A DNA stretch of 64,000 nucleotides from Mucilaginibacter oryzae (lineage in GTDB: Bacteria > Bacteroidota > Bacteroidia > Sphingobacteriales > Sphingobacteriaceae). The DNA is taken from positions 62,001 through 126,000 of the forward strand of contig NZ_QGHA01000011.1 of the NCBI RefSeq assembly GCF_003148845.1, read 5' to 3'. The stretch's first letter is position 1. Each line of letters starts with the position of its first letter. This document shows, piece by piece, positions 26,603-37,000 of this stretch. A program made the position numbers and the translations under genes. The notes under the pieces were generated by a model, which worked only from the letters and a program-made list of their open reading frames with translations, searched no databases and had not been told where the DNA came from.

Positions 26603-27028
26603 AAAATCAAGTTTTTAAGTTCCGTTTACACCATGTAGTGTTAAAAGCATTACGATAATAAAGCCGGTAACGCTACATATTACTTAACAGGAACTAAAGT
26701 AGGCCCGCTTTATGAAATTGAGATGAAAAAGCCTTTTCAATTACAGCAATTAACTGATTTTGACATTTTTTAACATTTGGGTGATAAAGGGATAGTTGGG
26801 GTGGGGAAAATTAAAAAATTCCTTTAATCCTACCCCACCCAAATCCCGGTTCATACAAGAATCCGTGTAATCCCCAACCGCCAAAATATCATCTGTGTTA
26901 TCAACATCAGGTCAATTTCATGGTCTTAACATTTTTTTAATATAAAACATTTTCAATTGCAGTAAATTCTGTTTACGTTTGAATTTTTTCTTGATGTAGC
27001 TTCAAATAATTTTTTACCTGAGAAGCAC
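26603..27028. other. Intergenic region between apbE and SNF2 helicase
   Basis: No gene is supported in these 426 bases. The middle holds a loose inverted repeat (GGGGTGGGG near 26797 and CCCCACCC near 26835) followed by a stretch with ATCCGTGTAATC and ATCTGTGTTATC units, a kind of intergenic repeat. The right end carries the probable promoter of the helicase. Confidence 0.6.
26974..26981 (+). promoter_or_regulatory. Probable -7 box of the SNF2 helicase gene
   Basis: TACGTTTG fits TAnnTTTG and lies 47 bases before the start codon. No good TTG is found 19-21 bases upstream, so confidence is limited. Confidence 0.45.
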
Positions 27029-29923
27029 ATGTTACGCGTAGACAGTTCCAAGCCATGCCAAATTATTTATGCTATCGCCAAGCATGACTACCTGTCGTAT
27101 GTTATTGAGCCTCATATAGTTCAACTTAATCCCAATGGTGAGTTTTCCCTAACACACCAGCGTCTTTTCTCCAACACGGCCAAAGAGTTTTGCGAGTTCC
27201 TGGATGATACCGATCTCAAACTCATCAAACTTTTGGAAGAGATGGAGCAAGGCAACGTGATTAAGAAATATTATAAAAAGCCCATCCGCCCTTTCGAGTT
27301 TTTCTCAAAGATCTTCAACGAGCAAATGTTCGATATGATCCGCCCTAAAATTGAGAAGCGCATTGCCGAAGCTTTGGGCCTGCTTTGCAGCAAACAGGTT
27401 TACCAGATGAGCAAGGAAGGCTACCCTGCCGAGCGTAAATTGCAGCTGGCTACCGAAGCCGCTTCGGTGCTGTTCCATTTCAGGCGCAATGAGGAGGAGA
27501 TCAGGTACTTTCCTACCATTAAGTACCAGGGCATGCGCATTGAGTTTATGTTCAAAAATGCCGAAATCATCTGTAACCACCCGGCCTGGATGCTGCTTGA
27601 TGATACCCTGTATTATTTTGATAAAGAGATAGAGGGTAAAAAACTGCAGCCGTTTTTAAACAAGCGTTACATTGCCATCCCCAAATCGTCTGAGCAATCG
27701 TACTTCGAAAAGTTTGTTACCCCGTTGATAGAAAAGCATAATGTTTATGCCGAAGGTTTTACCATTAATACCGAAAAATATGATGCCCGCCCTGTATTAA
27801 AGCCTATTTACGTTGAGGGGGGCACATCGCAGCTGCAGCTTTCGTTTAAATACGCGGGTTATACCTTCCCCTATGGCGATGGCAGGAACATTTCGGTACG
27901 GATGGAAAAAACAGGCGATGATTATCTGTTTCACCGCATCAAACGCTCAACCACCTGGGAGAAAGGCAAGATGCAGCAGTTGGAGCAGATAGGCCTGCAG
28001 GTTACTTCGTCATTATTTCAAAACCTGGAAGTTGCCGGGCATAGCGATGATGACGACCGCTCATTTTCGATTTTTGAATGGCTTAACCAACACCACGACC
28101 AGCTCATTAAAGAGGGCTTTGTGCTTGAGCAGCCCGAAGGCCAGAAACGCTATGTATTTGGCAGCAGTAAAATTGAACTGGAAGTTACCGAAAATAACGA
28201 CTGGTTTGATATTAATGCCATGGTAACCTTCGGCCCGTACCGCATCCCCTTTATCCAGCTAAAAAACCATATCCTTAACCATAAAAAGGAATTTATACTG
28301 CCTTCGGGCGAAATTGCCGTAATTCCTGAAAAATGGTTTTCGCAATACGGTAACCTGCTGCACTTTACCGAGGGCGGCAACGATCTGAAACTTCGCCGCC
28401 ACCACATTGGCATGGTTACCGATTTAGCCGAGGGCGAGATGGCCAACGTTACCATGAACCGCAAGCTGCAAAAGCTTACTGATTTTGACGAGCTTGAGGA
28501 CGCGCCCATGCCTGCCAACTTTGCAGGCAGCTTAAGGCCTTACCAAAAGGCGGGCTACAACTGGTTCCATTTTTTAAAGCAATATCATTTTGGCGGCTGC
28601 CTGGCCGATGATATGGGCCTGGGCAAAACCGTACAAACGCTTTCGCTGATCCAAAAACATAAGGAAGACACCGAAAACAATGGCGGCAAGGCAACATCGC
28701 TGGTCATCATGCCAACCTCGCTGATTTATAACTGGCTTAACGAGGCCCGCAAGTTTGCCCCCCAATTAAGGCTCATGGTACATACAGGTACCATGCGTTA
28801 CCGCAGCGCCGAAGTTTTTGCCAATTACGATGTTGTGATCACCACCTACGGCATCAGCAGAATAGACATCGAAATATTTAAAGATTTCTTTTTTGATTAC
28901 GTAATCCTGGATGAAAGCCAGAATATCAAAAACCCGTCGTCTAAATCGTACCAGGCGGTAAAGCAGCTTAAATCGCGCTTTAAGCTGATATTGAGCGGAA
29001 CCCCGGTAGAAAATTCGGTGAACGATTTGTGGACACAGATGAGTTTCATTAACCCCGGCTTACTGGGTTCGCAACAGTTTTTTCAAAACGAGTTTGTAAC
29101 CCCTATCGAAAAAAAGAAGGATGAAGACAAGGCCCGTAAACTGCAGGCCCTGATCAAACCTTTTGTATTGCGCCGCACCAAAGAGCAGGTAGCCACCGAG
29201 CTGCCGCCAAAAACGGAAAACCTGTTTTATTGCCAGATGACGGAAGAACAATCGTCGGTATATGAGCAGGTAAAATCCGATTACCGCAACGAATTGCTGA
29301 AAAGCCTGGAGGATGGCACCTTCGCCCAAACACAGATCCAGGTATTACAGGGCCTGATTAAGCTGCGCCAGATAGCCAATCACCCGGTAATGATTGACGA
29401 TGATTACGAGGGCGACAGCGGTAAGTTTGAAGATGTGGTGCATACGCTGGGCAACGTGCTGGACGGCGGCCATAAAGTGCTGATATTTTCACAGTTTGTA
29501 AAACAGCTTACCATTTATCGCGAGCATTTTGACCGTACAGGCATCCCTTACGTGTATCTTGACGGCGCTACCCAAAACCGGGGTGATGTGGTGAAGCAGT
29601 TCCAGGAGGATAAAAAAACCCGTGTATTCCTCATCTCGATAAAAGCAGGCGGCGTAGGCTTAAACCTTACCGAAGCCGATTATGTATTTATCCTCGACCC
29701 ATGGTGGAACCCGGCTGTAGAGCAGCAGGCTATCGACCGTACGCACCGCATCGGCCAAACCAAAAACGTATTCATTTATAAGTTTATTACCAAAGATTCG
29801 GTTGAAGAGAAGATTCTGGCCCTGCAGCAGCGCAAGCTAAGTTTATCAAGGGCATTGATCACCACCGAGGAAAGCTTTATCAAATCGCTCACGGCGGAAG
29901 ATATCAGGGAGATTTTGGGTTAA
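27029..29923 (+). CDS. SNF2-family DEAD/DEAH-box helicase
   Basis: 964 aa. The C-terminal half holds the SNF2 motor: motif I DDMGLGKTVQT (about residue 530), DESQNIKN (II), LSGTPVENS (III), SQFVKQLTIYREHF (IV), AGGVGLNLTEADYV (V) and QAIDRTHRIGQTK (VI). The N-terminal 480 residues are the bacterial SNF2 N-domain without a cysteine SWIM motif. These proteins move along DNA or remodel DNA-protein complexes, for example around RNA polymerase. It is followed by the trehalose operon, with no sign of co-transcription. Confidence 0.93.
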   Translation: MLRVDSSKPCQIIYAIAKHDYLSYVIEPHIVQLNPNGEFSLTHQRLFSNTAKEFCEFLDDTDLKLIKLLEEMEQGNVIKKYYKKPIRPFEFFSKIFNEQMFDMIRPKIEKRIAEALGLLCSKQVYQMSKEGYPAERKLQLATEAASVLFHFRRNEEEIRYFPTIKYQGMRIEFMFKNAEIICNHPAWMLLDDTLYYFDKEIEGKKLQPFLNKRYIAIPKSSEQSYFEKFVTPLIEKHNVYAEGFTINTEKYDARPVLKPIYVEGGTSQLQLSFKYAGYTFPYGDGRNISVRMEKTGDDYLFHRIKRSTTWEKGKMQQLEQIGLQVTSSLFQNLEVAGHSDDDDRSFSIFEWLNQHHDQLIKEGFVLEQPEGQKRYVFGSSKIELEVTENNDWFDINAMVTFGPYRIPFIQLKNHILNHKKEFILPSGEIAVIPEKWFSQYGNLLHFTEGGNDLKLRRHHIGMVTDLAEGEMANVTMNRKLQKLTDFDELEDAPMPANFAGSLRPYQKAGYNWFHFLKQYHFGGCLADDMGLGKTVQTLSLIQKHKEDTENNGGKATSLVIMPTSLIYNWLNEARKFAPQLRLMVHTGTMRYRSAEVFANYDVVITTYGISRIDIEIFKDFFFDYVILDESQNIKNPSSKSYQAVKQLKSRFKLILSGTPVENSVNDLWTQMSFINPGLLGSQQFFQNEFVTPIEKKKDEDKARKLQALIKPFVLRRTKEQVATELPPKTENLFYCQMTEEQSSVYEQVKSDYRNELLKSLEDGTFAQTQIQVLQGLIKLRQIANHPVMIDDDYEGDSGKFEDVVHTLGNVLDGGHKVLIFSQFVKQLTIYREHFDRTGIPYVYLDGATQNRGDVVKQFQEDKKTRVFLISIKAGGVGLNLTEADYVFILDPWWNPAVEQQAIDRTHRIGQTKNVFIYKFITKDSVEEKILALQQRKLSLSRALITTEESFIKSLTAEDIREILG

Positions 29924-30137
29924 CATTTATTGGCCTAACTCATCAGCATGCCGAGACTGCTTTGCGGCGTTGGGTATCATAGCAATTATAAAAACCGTAA
30001 TAAATAAAGCGCGCCTTTACTACAACTTCAAGTTTTGGACGGGTTACAATTGAATATGCTTTTTGTTGGCAGTTTTAGTCAAAACTTAAAAGCAGGAAGC
30101 CCCAAAACATTTTAACAACATATTGATTTATGTTGTT

Positions 30138-32270
30138 ATGACAACAAAAACTTACCCCGGAAAACCCTACCCCCTCGGTGCGAGCTGGGATGGCGAAGGC
30201 GTTAATTTTGCCCTTTTTGCCGACTATGCAACCGGCGTTGAGCTTTGCCTTTTTAAAGGCGAAACCGACGAAGTTGAATACGAGAAAATTAAATTAACCG
30301 AACGTACCCACCAGATCTGGCACGTATATATCCCCGGCGCTAAACCCGGTTTACTGTATGGTTATAAAGTATCAGGCCCGTTTGAACCCGAAAACGGCCA
30401 TCGCTTTAACAACAATAAATTACTGATCGATCCTTACGCCAAATCAATCGCGGGGCGTATTGACTGGCACGACGCCTTGTTTGCCTACAATATAGGCGAC
30501 CCTGACGCCGATCTCAGCTTCAGCGAGTTGGATAGCACGCCATTTATCCCCAAATCGGTTGTTGTTGACCCTGAATTTGATTGGGAAGATGATCAGCCGC
30601 TGCGGATCCCCTATCATAAATCCATTATCTACGAAACCCATGTTAAGGGTTTTACCATTCAAAACACCGAAATCCCGGAGGAGATCAGGGGCACTTATGC
30701 CGCCCTGGCACATCCGGTAACAATTAAATACCTCCAGGAATTAGGCATAACCGCCGTGGAGCTGATGCCCGTACACCAGTTTGTGAACGACAGGGGCTTA
30801 CTTGACAAAGGGCTTACCAATTATTGGGGTTACAACACCATCGGTTTTTTTGCACCTGATGTTAAATACTCAGGGTCGGGCGTTTTGGGCGGACAGGTGA
30901 AAGAGTTTAAAGAAATGGTGAAGGCCCTGCATAAAGCAGGCATAGAGGTGATACTTGACGTGGTTTATAACCATACCGCCGAAGGTAACCAGATGGGGCC
31001 TACAATATCATTTAAAGGCATTGATAACTCCTCATACTACCGCCTTACTGATGATAACAAGCGCTATTATATGGACTATACGGGTACAGGCAATACGCTG
31101 AACGCCATGCTGCCTAATGTGCTGAGGTTTATTATGGATAGCCTGCGCTACTGGATAACCGAGATGCACGTGGATGGCTTCAGGTTTGACCTTGCCGCCA
31201 CGCTGGCCCGCGAACTGCACGAGGTTAACCGCCTGAGCGCCTTTTTTGATATCATACACCAGGACCCGGTAATATCGCAGGTAAAACTTATTGCCGAACC
31301 CTGGGATGTGGGTGAGGGCGGCTACCAGGTAGGCAAATTTCCGCCGGGCTGGGCGGAGTGGAACGGAAAATACCGCGACTCGATCCGCGATTACTGGATA
31401 GGCGCCGACAGCATGCTTGGCGAGTTTGGGCAACGGCTTACAGGCAGCCCTGATCTGTACCAGGACGACTACCGCAAGCCTACGGCCAGCGTTAACTTTA
31501 TTACCGCCCACGATGGTTTTACCCTGAACGACCTCGTATCCTACAACGAGAAACATAACGAGGCCAACGGCGAAGACAATAACGATGGCGAAAGCCATAA
31601 CCGCTCGTGGAATTGCGGGGCCGAAGGCCCTACCGACGATGCGGCGATCATCGCGCTGCGCGCACGGCAAAAACGTAATTTGCTGGCCACACTGTTCCTG
31701 TCGCAGGGGGTGCCTATGCTGGTGGCGGGTGATGAGTTTGGCCGCACGCAAAACGGCAACAACAACGCCTATTGCCAGGATAATGAAATTTCGTGGCTTA
31801 ACTGGGCCGAAGCCGATCATGAACTGCTGGAATTTACCAAAAAGGTGATCAAATTGCGCAAGCAACACCCCGTTTTCCGCAGGCGCAAATGGTTCCAGGG
31901 CTTGCCGATTAAAGGCAAGGGGCTGGAAGATATAGCCTGGTTTTTACCAGAGGGTAGTGAAATGAGCGAAGAAAACTGGAACCATGGTTTCGCCAAATCA
32001 TTAGGGGTGTTTTTAAACGGTCGCGGTTTACACCACGTTGGTCCTAAAGGCGAGCCCGTTATTGACGATAGTTTCTATATTATTTTCAATGCCCATCATG
32101 AGGCGCTGGATTATGTGATGCCGCCTAAAATTTATGGCGACGACTGGAAAAAGATCCTGGATACGGCCGATGATCATGTAGAAGAACAGGTATTGAACAA
32201 TGATGAAAAAATAACGGTTCAGGGCCGTTCGATAGTTTTATTGCAACACCCCATTATAACACATGAATAA
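30138..32270 (+). CDS. glgX: Glycogen debranching enzyme GlgX (TreX)
   Basis: 710 aa from ATG 30138; an upstream TTG would add only five residues. N-terminal CBM48 (GVNFALFADYATGVELCLF), then a GH13 barrel with VYNHTAEG, the nucleophile in DGFRFDLA, acid/base in LIAEPWDVGEGGYQ and FITAHDGFTLNDLV. It cuts alpha-1,6 branches of glycogen. It heads the overlapping operon glgX-treZ-treY/malQ, which turns glycogen into trehalose. The start of treZ lies inside the last eight bases of this gene. Confidence 0.95.
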   Translation: MTTKTYPGKPYPLGASWDGEGVNFALFADYATGVELCLFKGETDEVEYEKIKLTERTHQIWHVYIPGAKPGLLYGYKVSGPFEPENGHRFNNNKLLIDPYAKSIAGRIDWHDALFAYNIGDPDADLSFSELDSTPFIPKSVVVDPEFDWEDDQPLRIPYHKSIIYETHVKGFTIQNTEIPEEIRGTYAALAHPVTIKYLQELGITAVELMPVHQFVNDRGLLDKGLTNYWGYNTIGFFAPDVKYSGSGVLGGQVKEFKEMVKALHKAGIEVILDVVYNHTAEGNQMGPTISFKGIDNSSYYRLTDDNKRYYMDYTGTGNTLNAMLPNVLRFIMDSLRYWITEMHVDGFRFDLAATLARELHEVNRLSAFFDIIHQDPVISQVKLIAEPWDVGEGGYQVGKFPPGWAEWNGKYRDSIRDYWIGADSMLGEFGQRLTGSPDLYQDDYRKPTASVNFITAHDGFTLNDLVSYNEKHNEANGEDNNDGESHNRSWNCGAEGPTDDAAIIALRARQKRNLLATLFLSQGVPMLVAGDEFGRTQNGNNNAYCQDNEISWLNWAEADHELLEFTKKVIKLRKQHPVFRRRKWFQGLPIKGKGLEDIAWFLPEGSEMSEENWNHGFAKSLGVFLNGRGLHHVGPKGEPVIDDSFYIIFNAHHEALDYVMPPKIYGDDWKKILDTADDHVEEQVLNNDEKITVQGRSIVLLQHPIITHE

Positions 32271-34068
32271 CAAACCAACGCCCGGTGTGCGGTTTAAAGA
32301 AAACCGGGCCGAAATAGCCGTTTGGGCGCCCCATGCAAAAAAGGCGGCAATAGTTCTTAACGATGGTAACATGCTTGATCTTAACCCTAAAGATCATGGC
32401 TACTGGGTGTTAAATACCCCGGCGCTGCGCCCGGGTGATGGCTATCGCTTTAAGCTGGATGGCGGCGAACCGCTGCCCGATCCGGCTTCGCTATCGCAAC
32501 CGGACGGCGTACATGGGGCCTCCAGGGCTGTTGACCTGCATCAGTTTAACTGGACAGATACCGGTTGGCAAAACCCCGATCTGGAACAATACCTCATTTA
32601 TGAGCTCCATACCGGTACCTTTAGCCAGGCAGGAACATTTGATGGCGTTGCCGAAAAGCTTGGCTATCTGAAAGATCTGGGTGTTACTGCTATCGAGATC
32701 ATGCCGGTTGCACAATTTCCGGGAGGGCGCAACTGGGGGTACGATGGCGTATTTCCCTATGCTGTTCAAAATACCTACGGCGGCGCCCGCGGTTTGGCAA
32801 AGCTGGTAGATGCCTGCCATCAACATGGCATAGCCGTAATACTGGATGTGGTTTATAACCACTTTGGGCCCGAGGGTAATTATATGGGCAGTTATGGCCC
32901 GTACTTTACCGGTAAATATCATACGCCCTGGGGCGATGCCCTTAATTTTGACGATGCCTGGTGCGATGAGGTGCGGCATTATTTTATCCGGAATGTACTG
33001 ATGTGGTTCAGGGATTTCCATATCGACGCGCTGAGGCTGGATGCCGTACACGCCATTAAAGATTTTGGCGCCAAACATATCTTGAAGGAAATAAGGGAAA
33101 ATGTGGATGAGCTGATGGCCCAAACAGGCCGTAAACATCATCTTATTGTTGAGCTTGATCTGAACGACCCCATATTCATCGACCCCGCAGAAAAACGAGG
33201 CTACGGTATGGATGCCCAATGGATTGATGAATTTCATCATGCCTTACGGGTAACCGCGGGCGAAAAACGCGACGGCTATTATTCGGATTTTGAAGGCATA
33301 GCGCATCTGGCCAAATCCTATAACAGCGCCTATGTTTACGATGGCATTTATTCGCCGGGAAGGTTAAAAACATTTGGCGCTAAGGCTAATGATAATCCGG
33401 GCAGCCAGTTCATTGTGTTTTCGCAAAACCATGATCATGTAGGCAACCGCATGCTCGGCGAACGCAGCAGTAAGCTGTTTAGCTTTGAAATGCAGAAGCT
33501 GATGGCCGGTGCCGTAATGGTAAGTCCCTTTATCCCGATGTTGTTTATGGGCGAGGAATGGGCCGAGCCTAATCCCTTTCAATATTTTGTAAGCCATACC
33601 GACCCGGAACTGGCCGATGCCGTGCGCAAAGGCCGTAAGGCCGAATTCGCTTCATTTCATACGGAAGAGGAGGCGCCCGACCCGCAGGCGGTTGAAACCT
33701 TTAATAGTTCAAAACTGCAATGGGATTTACTGAACAAAGAAGGGCACCGGCAAATGCTGGGTTTTTACCAGGCCCTGATCCGCATCCGGAAACAATTGCC
33801 CGCGCTGGCAACCCTCAACCGGAAAAATTTAAAAACCATCGTTAATGAAACCGAAAAAACACTGTTGTTGCAACGCTGGCATGGCGGGCAATCTGTGTTT
33901 TGCCTGATGAATTTTTCGGACGGGGAACGCCCGGTGAGTTTCCCTGAAAACGCGGCCTGCAGCATCGTACTCAACTCGGCCGATACGGAATGGAATGGCC
34001 CCGGCCGGGCAGCAGCGGGATATATCAGGCCGCAATCTATCATTATATATGAAAGCAGCAATGTTTAA
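32263..34068 (+). CDS. treZ: Malto-oligosyltrehalose trehalohydrolase TreZ
   Basis: 601 aa. It has the N-terminal sandwich domain (AEIAVWAPHAKKAAIVL), then the GH13 barrel with VYNHFGPEGNY, the nucleophile in DALRLDAVHAI, acid/base in LIVELDLNDP and FSQNHDHVGNR. This pattern with ELDLNDP and QNHDxxGN is typical of TreZ rather than branching enzymes. It hydrolyses the bond next to the trehalose unit and frees trehalose. It overlaps glgX by eight bases and the next gene by 20. Confidence 0.95.
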   Translation: MNNKPTPGVRFKENRAEIAVWAPHAKKAAIVLNDGNMLDLNPKDHGYWVLNTPALRPGDGYRFKLDGGEPLPDPASLSQPDGVHGASRAVDLHQFNWTDTGWQNPDLEQYLIYELHTGTFSQAGTFDGVAEKLGYLKDLGVTAIEIMPVAQFPGGRNWGYDGVFPYAVQNTYGGARGLAKLVDACHQHGIAVILDVVYNHFGPEGNYMGSYGPYFTGKYHTPWGDALNFDDAWCDEVRHYFIRNVLMWFRDFHIDALRLDAVHAIKDFGAKHILKEIRENVDELMAQTGRKHHLIVELDLNDPIFIDPAEKRGYGMDAQWIDEFHHALRVTAGEKRDGYYSDFEGIAHLAKSYNSAYVYDGIYSPGRLKTFGAKANDNPGSQFIVFSQNHDHVGNRMLGERSSKLFSFEMQKLMAGAVMVSPFIPMLFMGEEWAEPNPFQYFVSHTDPELADAVRKGRKAEFASFHTEEEAPDPQAVETFNSSKLQWDLLNKEGHRQMLGFYQALIRIRKQLPALATLNRKNLKTIVNETEKTLLLQRWHGGQSVFCLMNFSDGERPVSFPENAACSIVLNSADTEWNGPGRAAAGYIRPQSIIIYESSNV

Positions 34069-37000
34069 TCCTGTAAGTACATATCGCATCCAGTTTCATA
34101 AAGGTTTTACTTTTCGCCATTTTGAAAAAATAATACCCTACCTGGTAAAACTGGGTATCAATACCATTTACGCCTCGCCGGTATTTAAAGCCGTACCCGG
34201 GAGTAACCACGGTTACGACGGGACAGATCCTCTGCAGATCAACCCGGAAATAGGTACGCTTGAGCAGCTCAAAAAAATCACGGCTAAACTGAAAGCCAAA
34301 GGCATCAGCTGGATCCAGGATATTGTGCCTAACCACCTGGCCTATCACCCCGATAACGCCTGGCTGATGGACCTGCTTGAAAACGGGCCACAATCGGCGT
34401 ATAAACACTATTTTGAACAAAGTATTGATGATCCGCAGCTTTTTGAGGGGCCTATCATGGTGCCCTTTCTGGGTGATGACGCCGATGCGGTTATTGATAA
34501 CGGGGAACTGAACATCGTAAGGCAAAAAGGCAGACTGTTCTTTAATTATGCCGGTAGCTACTGGCCGCTGCAACCGGCATCCTATCCGCCTAAAAACAAA
34601 CCGCTAAGTGTTGTTAACCAGGATAAAGCGCTGTTAAAGCAGATTGCCGGGCAGCAGCATTACCGGCTTTGCAGCTGGAAAGAAACAGACCGGCAAATCA
34701 ACTTCAGGCGTTTTTTTACGGTGAACGGGTTGATTTGTATCAATATTCAGCACAACGAGGTTTTTAACCATTTTCATCAGCTTATCCACTCGCTATTACA
34801 GGAAGATGTGATACAGGGTTTACGCATCGACCATGTGGATGGGCTGTATGATCCTGAAAAGTACCTGCAGCAATTGCGCGGCCTGGCCGGCCCGGATGCT
34901 TATATCATCGTAGAGAAGATATTGGAGCATGGAGAAGAAATGCCTGCATGGCCTGTTGAGGGAAATACGGGGTATGATTTTTTAGCCGTGGTTAATAACC
35001 TGCTTACCAACCGCAAAAGCGAGCCGGTTTTTACCGCCTTTTATCAAAAACTTTCACAAATTACCACGCCTGTACAGGAACAGATCAGGCGGAAAAAAGC
35101 CTACATATTGCATCATCAAATGGCGGGCGAACTGGAAAACCTCAGCCGCCTGTTTAAAACGCTCGGCTTTGCCAAAAAAACGGATATATCCCAAGATGAG
35201 CTAAAAAAAGCGATCGCGCAGTTATTGGTGTACTGCCCCGTTTACAGGTATTATGAAGATCATCCGCCGATAAAAACAATCTTCAAAGAGATCATCAGTA
35301 ACCACCCCGAATTGAAACCCGCGGTTACCCTGTTAAAAAAGGCCTGGCAAAAAGAGGCGAACCCCGATGCCACCAGGTTTTTCAGGCGATGCATGCAGTT
35401 TACCGGGCCGCTGATGGCCAAGGGGGTGGAAGATACGCTGATGTATACCTACAACCGTTTTATTGCCCATAACGAGGTTGGCGATACGCCCGACACCTTC
35501 GGCCTGTCGGTAAAGTTTTTTCACAAAACCATGAAAAAGCGATTGAAAGACTGGCCCTTATCAATGAACGGCACATCCACGCACGATACCAAACGCGGCG
35601 AAGATGCCCGGGCACGGCTTAATGTGATAACTGATATCCCGGACGAATGGATAGTAAAGGTTACCGAATGGCGGGAGCTTAACCAGCATCTGAAACAAAA
35701 TAACGTGCCCGATGCCAACGACGAATATTTTATATACGAAACCTTGCTTGGTACTTACCCTATGCCGGGGCAGGATGAGGATAATTACCCGGAACGGATA
35801 CAACAATACCTCGAAAAAACACTAAGGGAAGCCAAGCTGCATTCGGGCTGGGCCGAACCCAACGAGGAATATGAAACCGGAACCATGCAGTTTGTAAAAG
35901 AGCTGCTTAAAAAGCGGGGCGATTTTTGGCAAAGCTTTAAGGCATTCCATCAAAAGGTCGCGGGTTTTGGCGTAGTTAACTCGCTTGCGCAACTGCTGTT
36001 AAAATTAACCACCCCCGGCATTCCCGATATTTACCAGGGATGCGAACTGTGGGATTTAAGCATGGTTGACCCGGACAACCGCCGCCCCGTTGATTATGAA
36101 CTCAGGAGCGGGTGGTTAGCTGAGGCGGCTGATCTAACCGAACTTTGGGAAAATAAATTTACAGGGCAAATTAAACAACGGCTGCTTCAGCAGGTATTGC
36201 AGCAGCGTAAAACAGCCCCGCTATTGTTTGCAGAGGGCGATTACATCCCGCTGCAAACTACGGGTAAATTTAAAACCAACGTGCTGGCCTTCGCCCGTAA
36301 ATATAAGGGCACCTGTTATGTGGTAGCTGTTCCGTTGGGAATGGCCGCCATCAGCGATGACCTATCGGCTGTTGAATGGGAAGATACGGCCATCATTTTA
36401 CCGGATGGGCTGCCTGCAGGATATGAAAATGTGCTGTTGAAAGCGAAAGATAACGCTACCGGCCAAATATTGATTTCATCTATATTTAAAAAACTGCCGG
36501 TTGCCCTGTTAAAGTTTGAAAACGCGCCTAATGCGCGTGGTTCTGGTGTATTGGCTCATATCACATCGCTGCCTTCGGCCTTTGGCGCCGGAGACCTGGG
36601 CCCCAATGCCAAAGCCTTTGCTGATCTGCTTCACCGGTCGGCACAAAAATACTGGCAAATCCTGCCGCTGAGCCCGGTAAATGATAAAGCACAGTTTTCG
36701 CCTTACAGTTCATGGTCGGCCATGGGGGGCAATATTTCGCTGATCAGCCCGGAGTTATTGGTTGCCGACGGTTTGTTGAACCAGTCCGATCTTGATCCTT
36801 ATACCGAAGATGGCAGCGATAGGGCCAGCCTGGCTACCACCGCGCGGGTAAAACAATTGCTGCTTGATAAGGCCTGGAAAAATTATGTTGCCGGCAATGC
36901 CGTTTGGCTAACAGATTTATTCGCGGTTTTTTGTAAAAACGAGGATTACTGGCTCAATGATTTCGCGCTGTACCCGGTGCTGAAATCTGCGCATAAAGGA

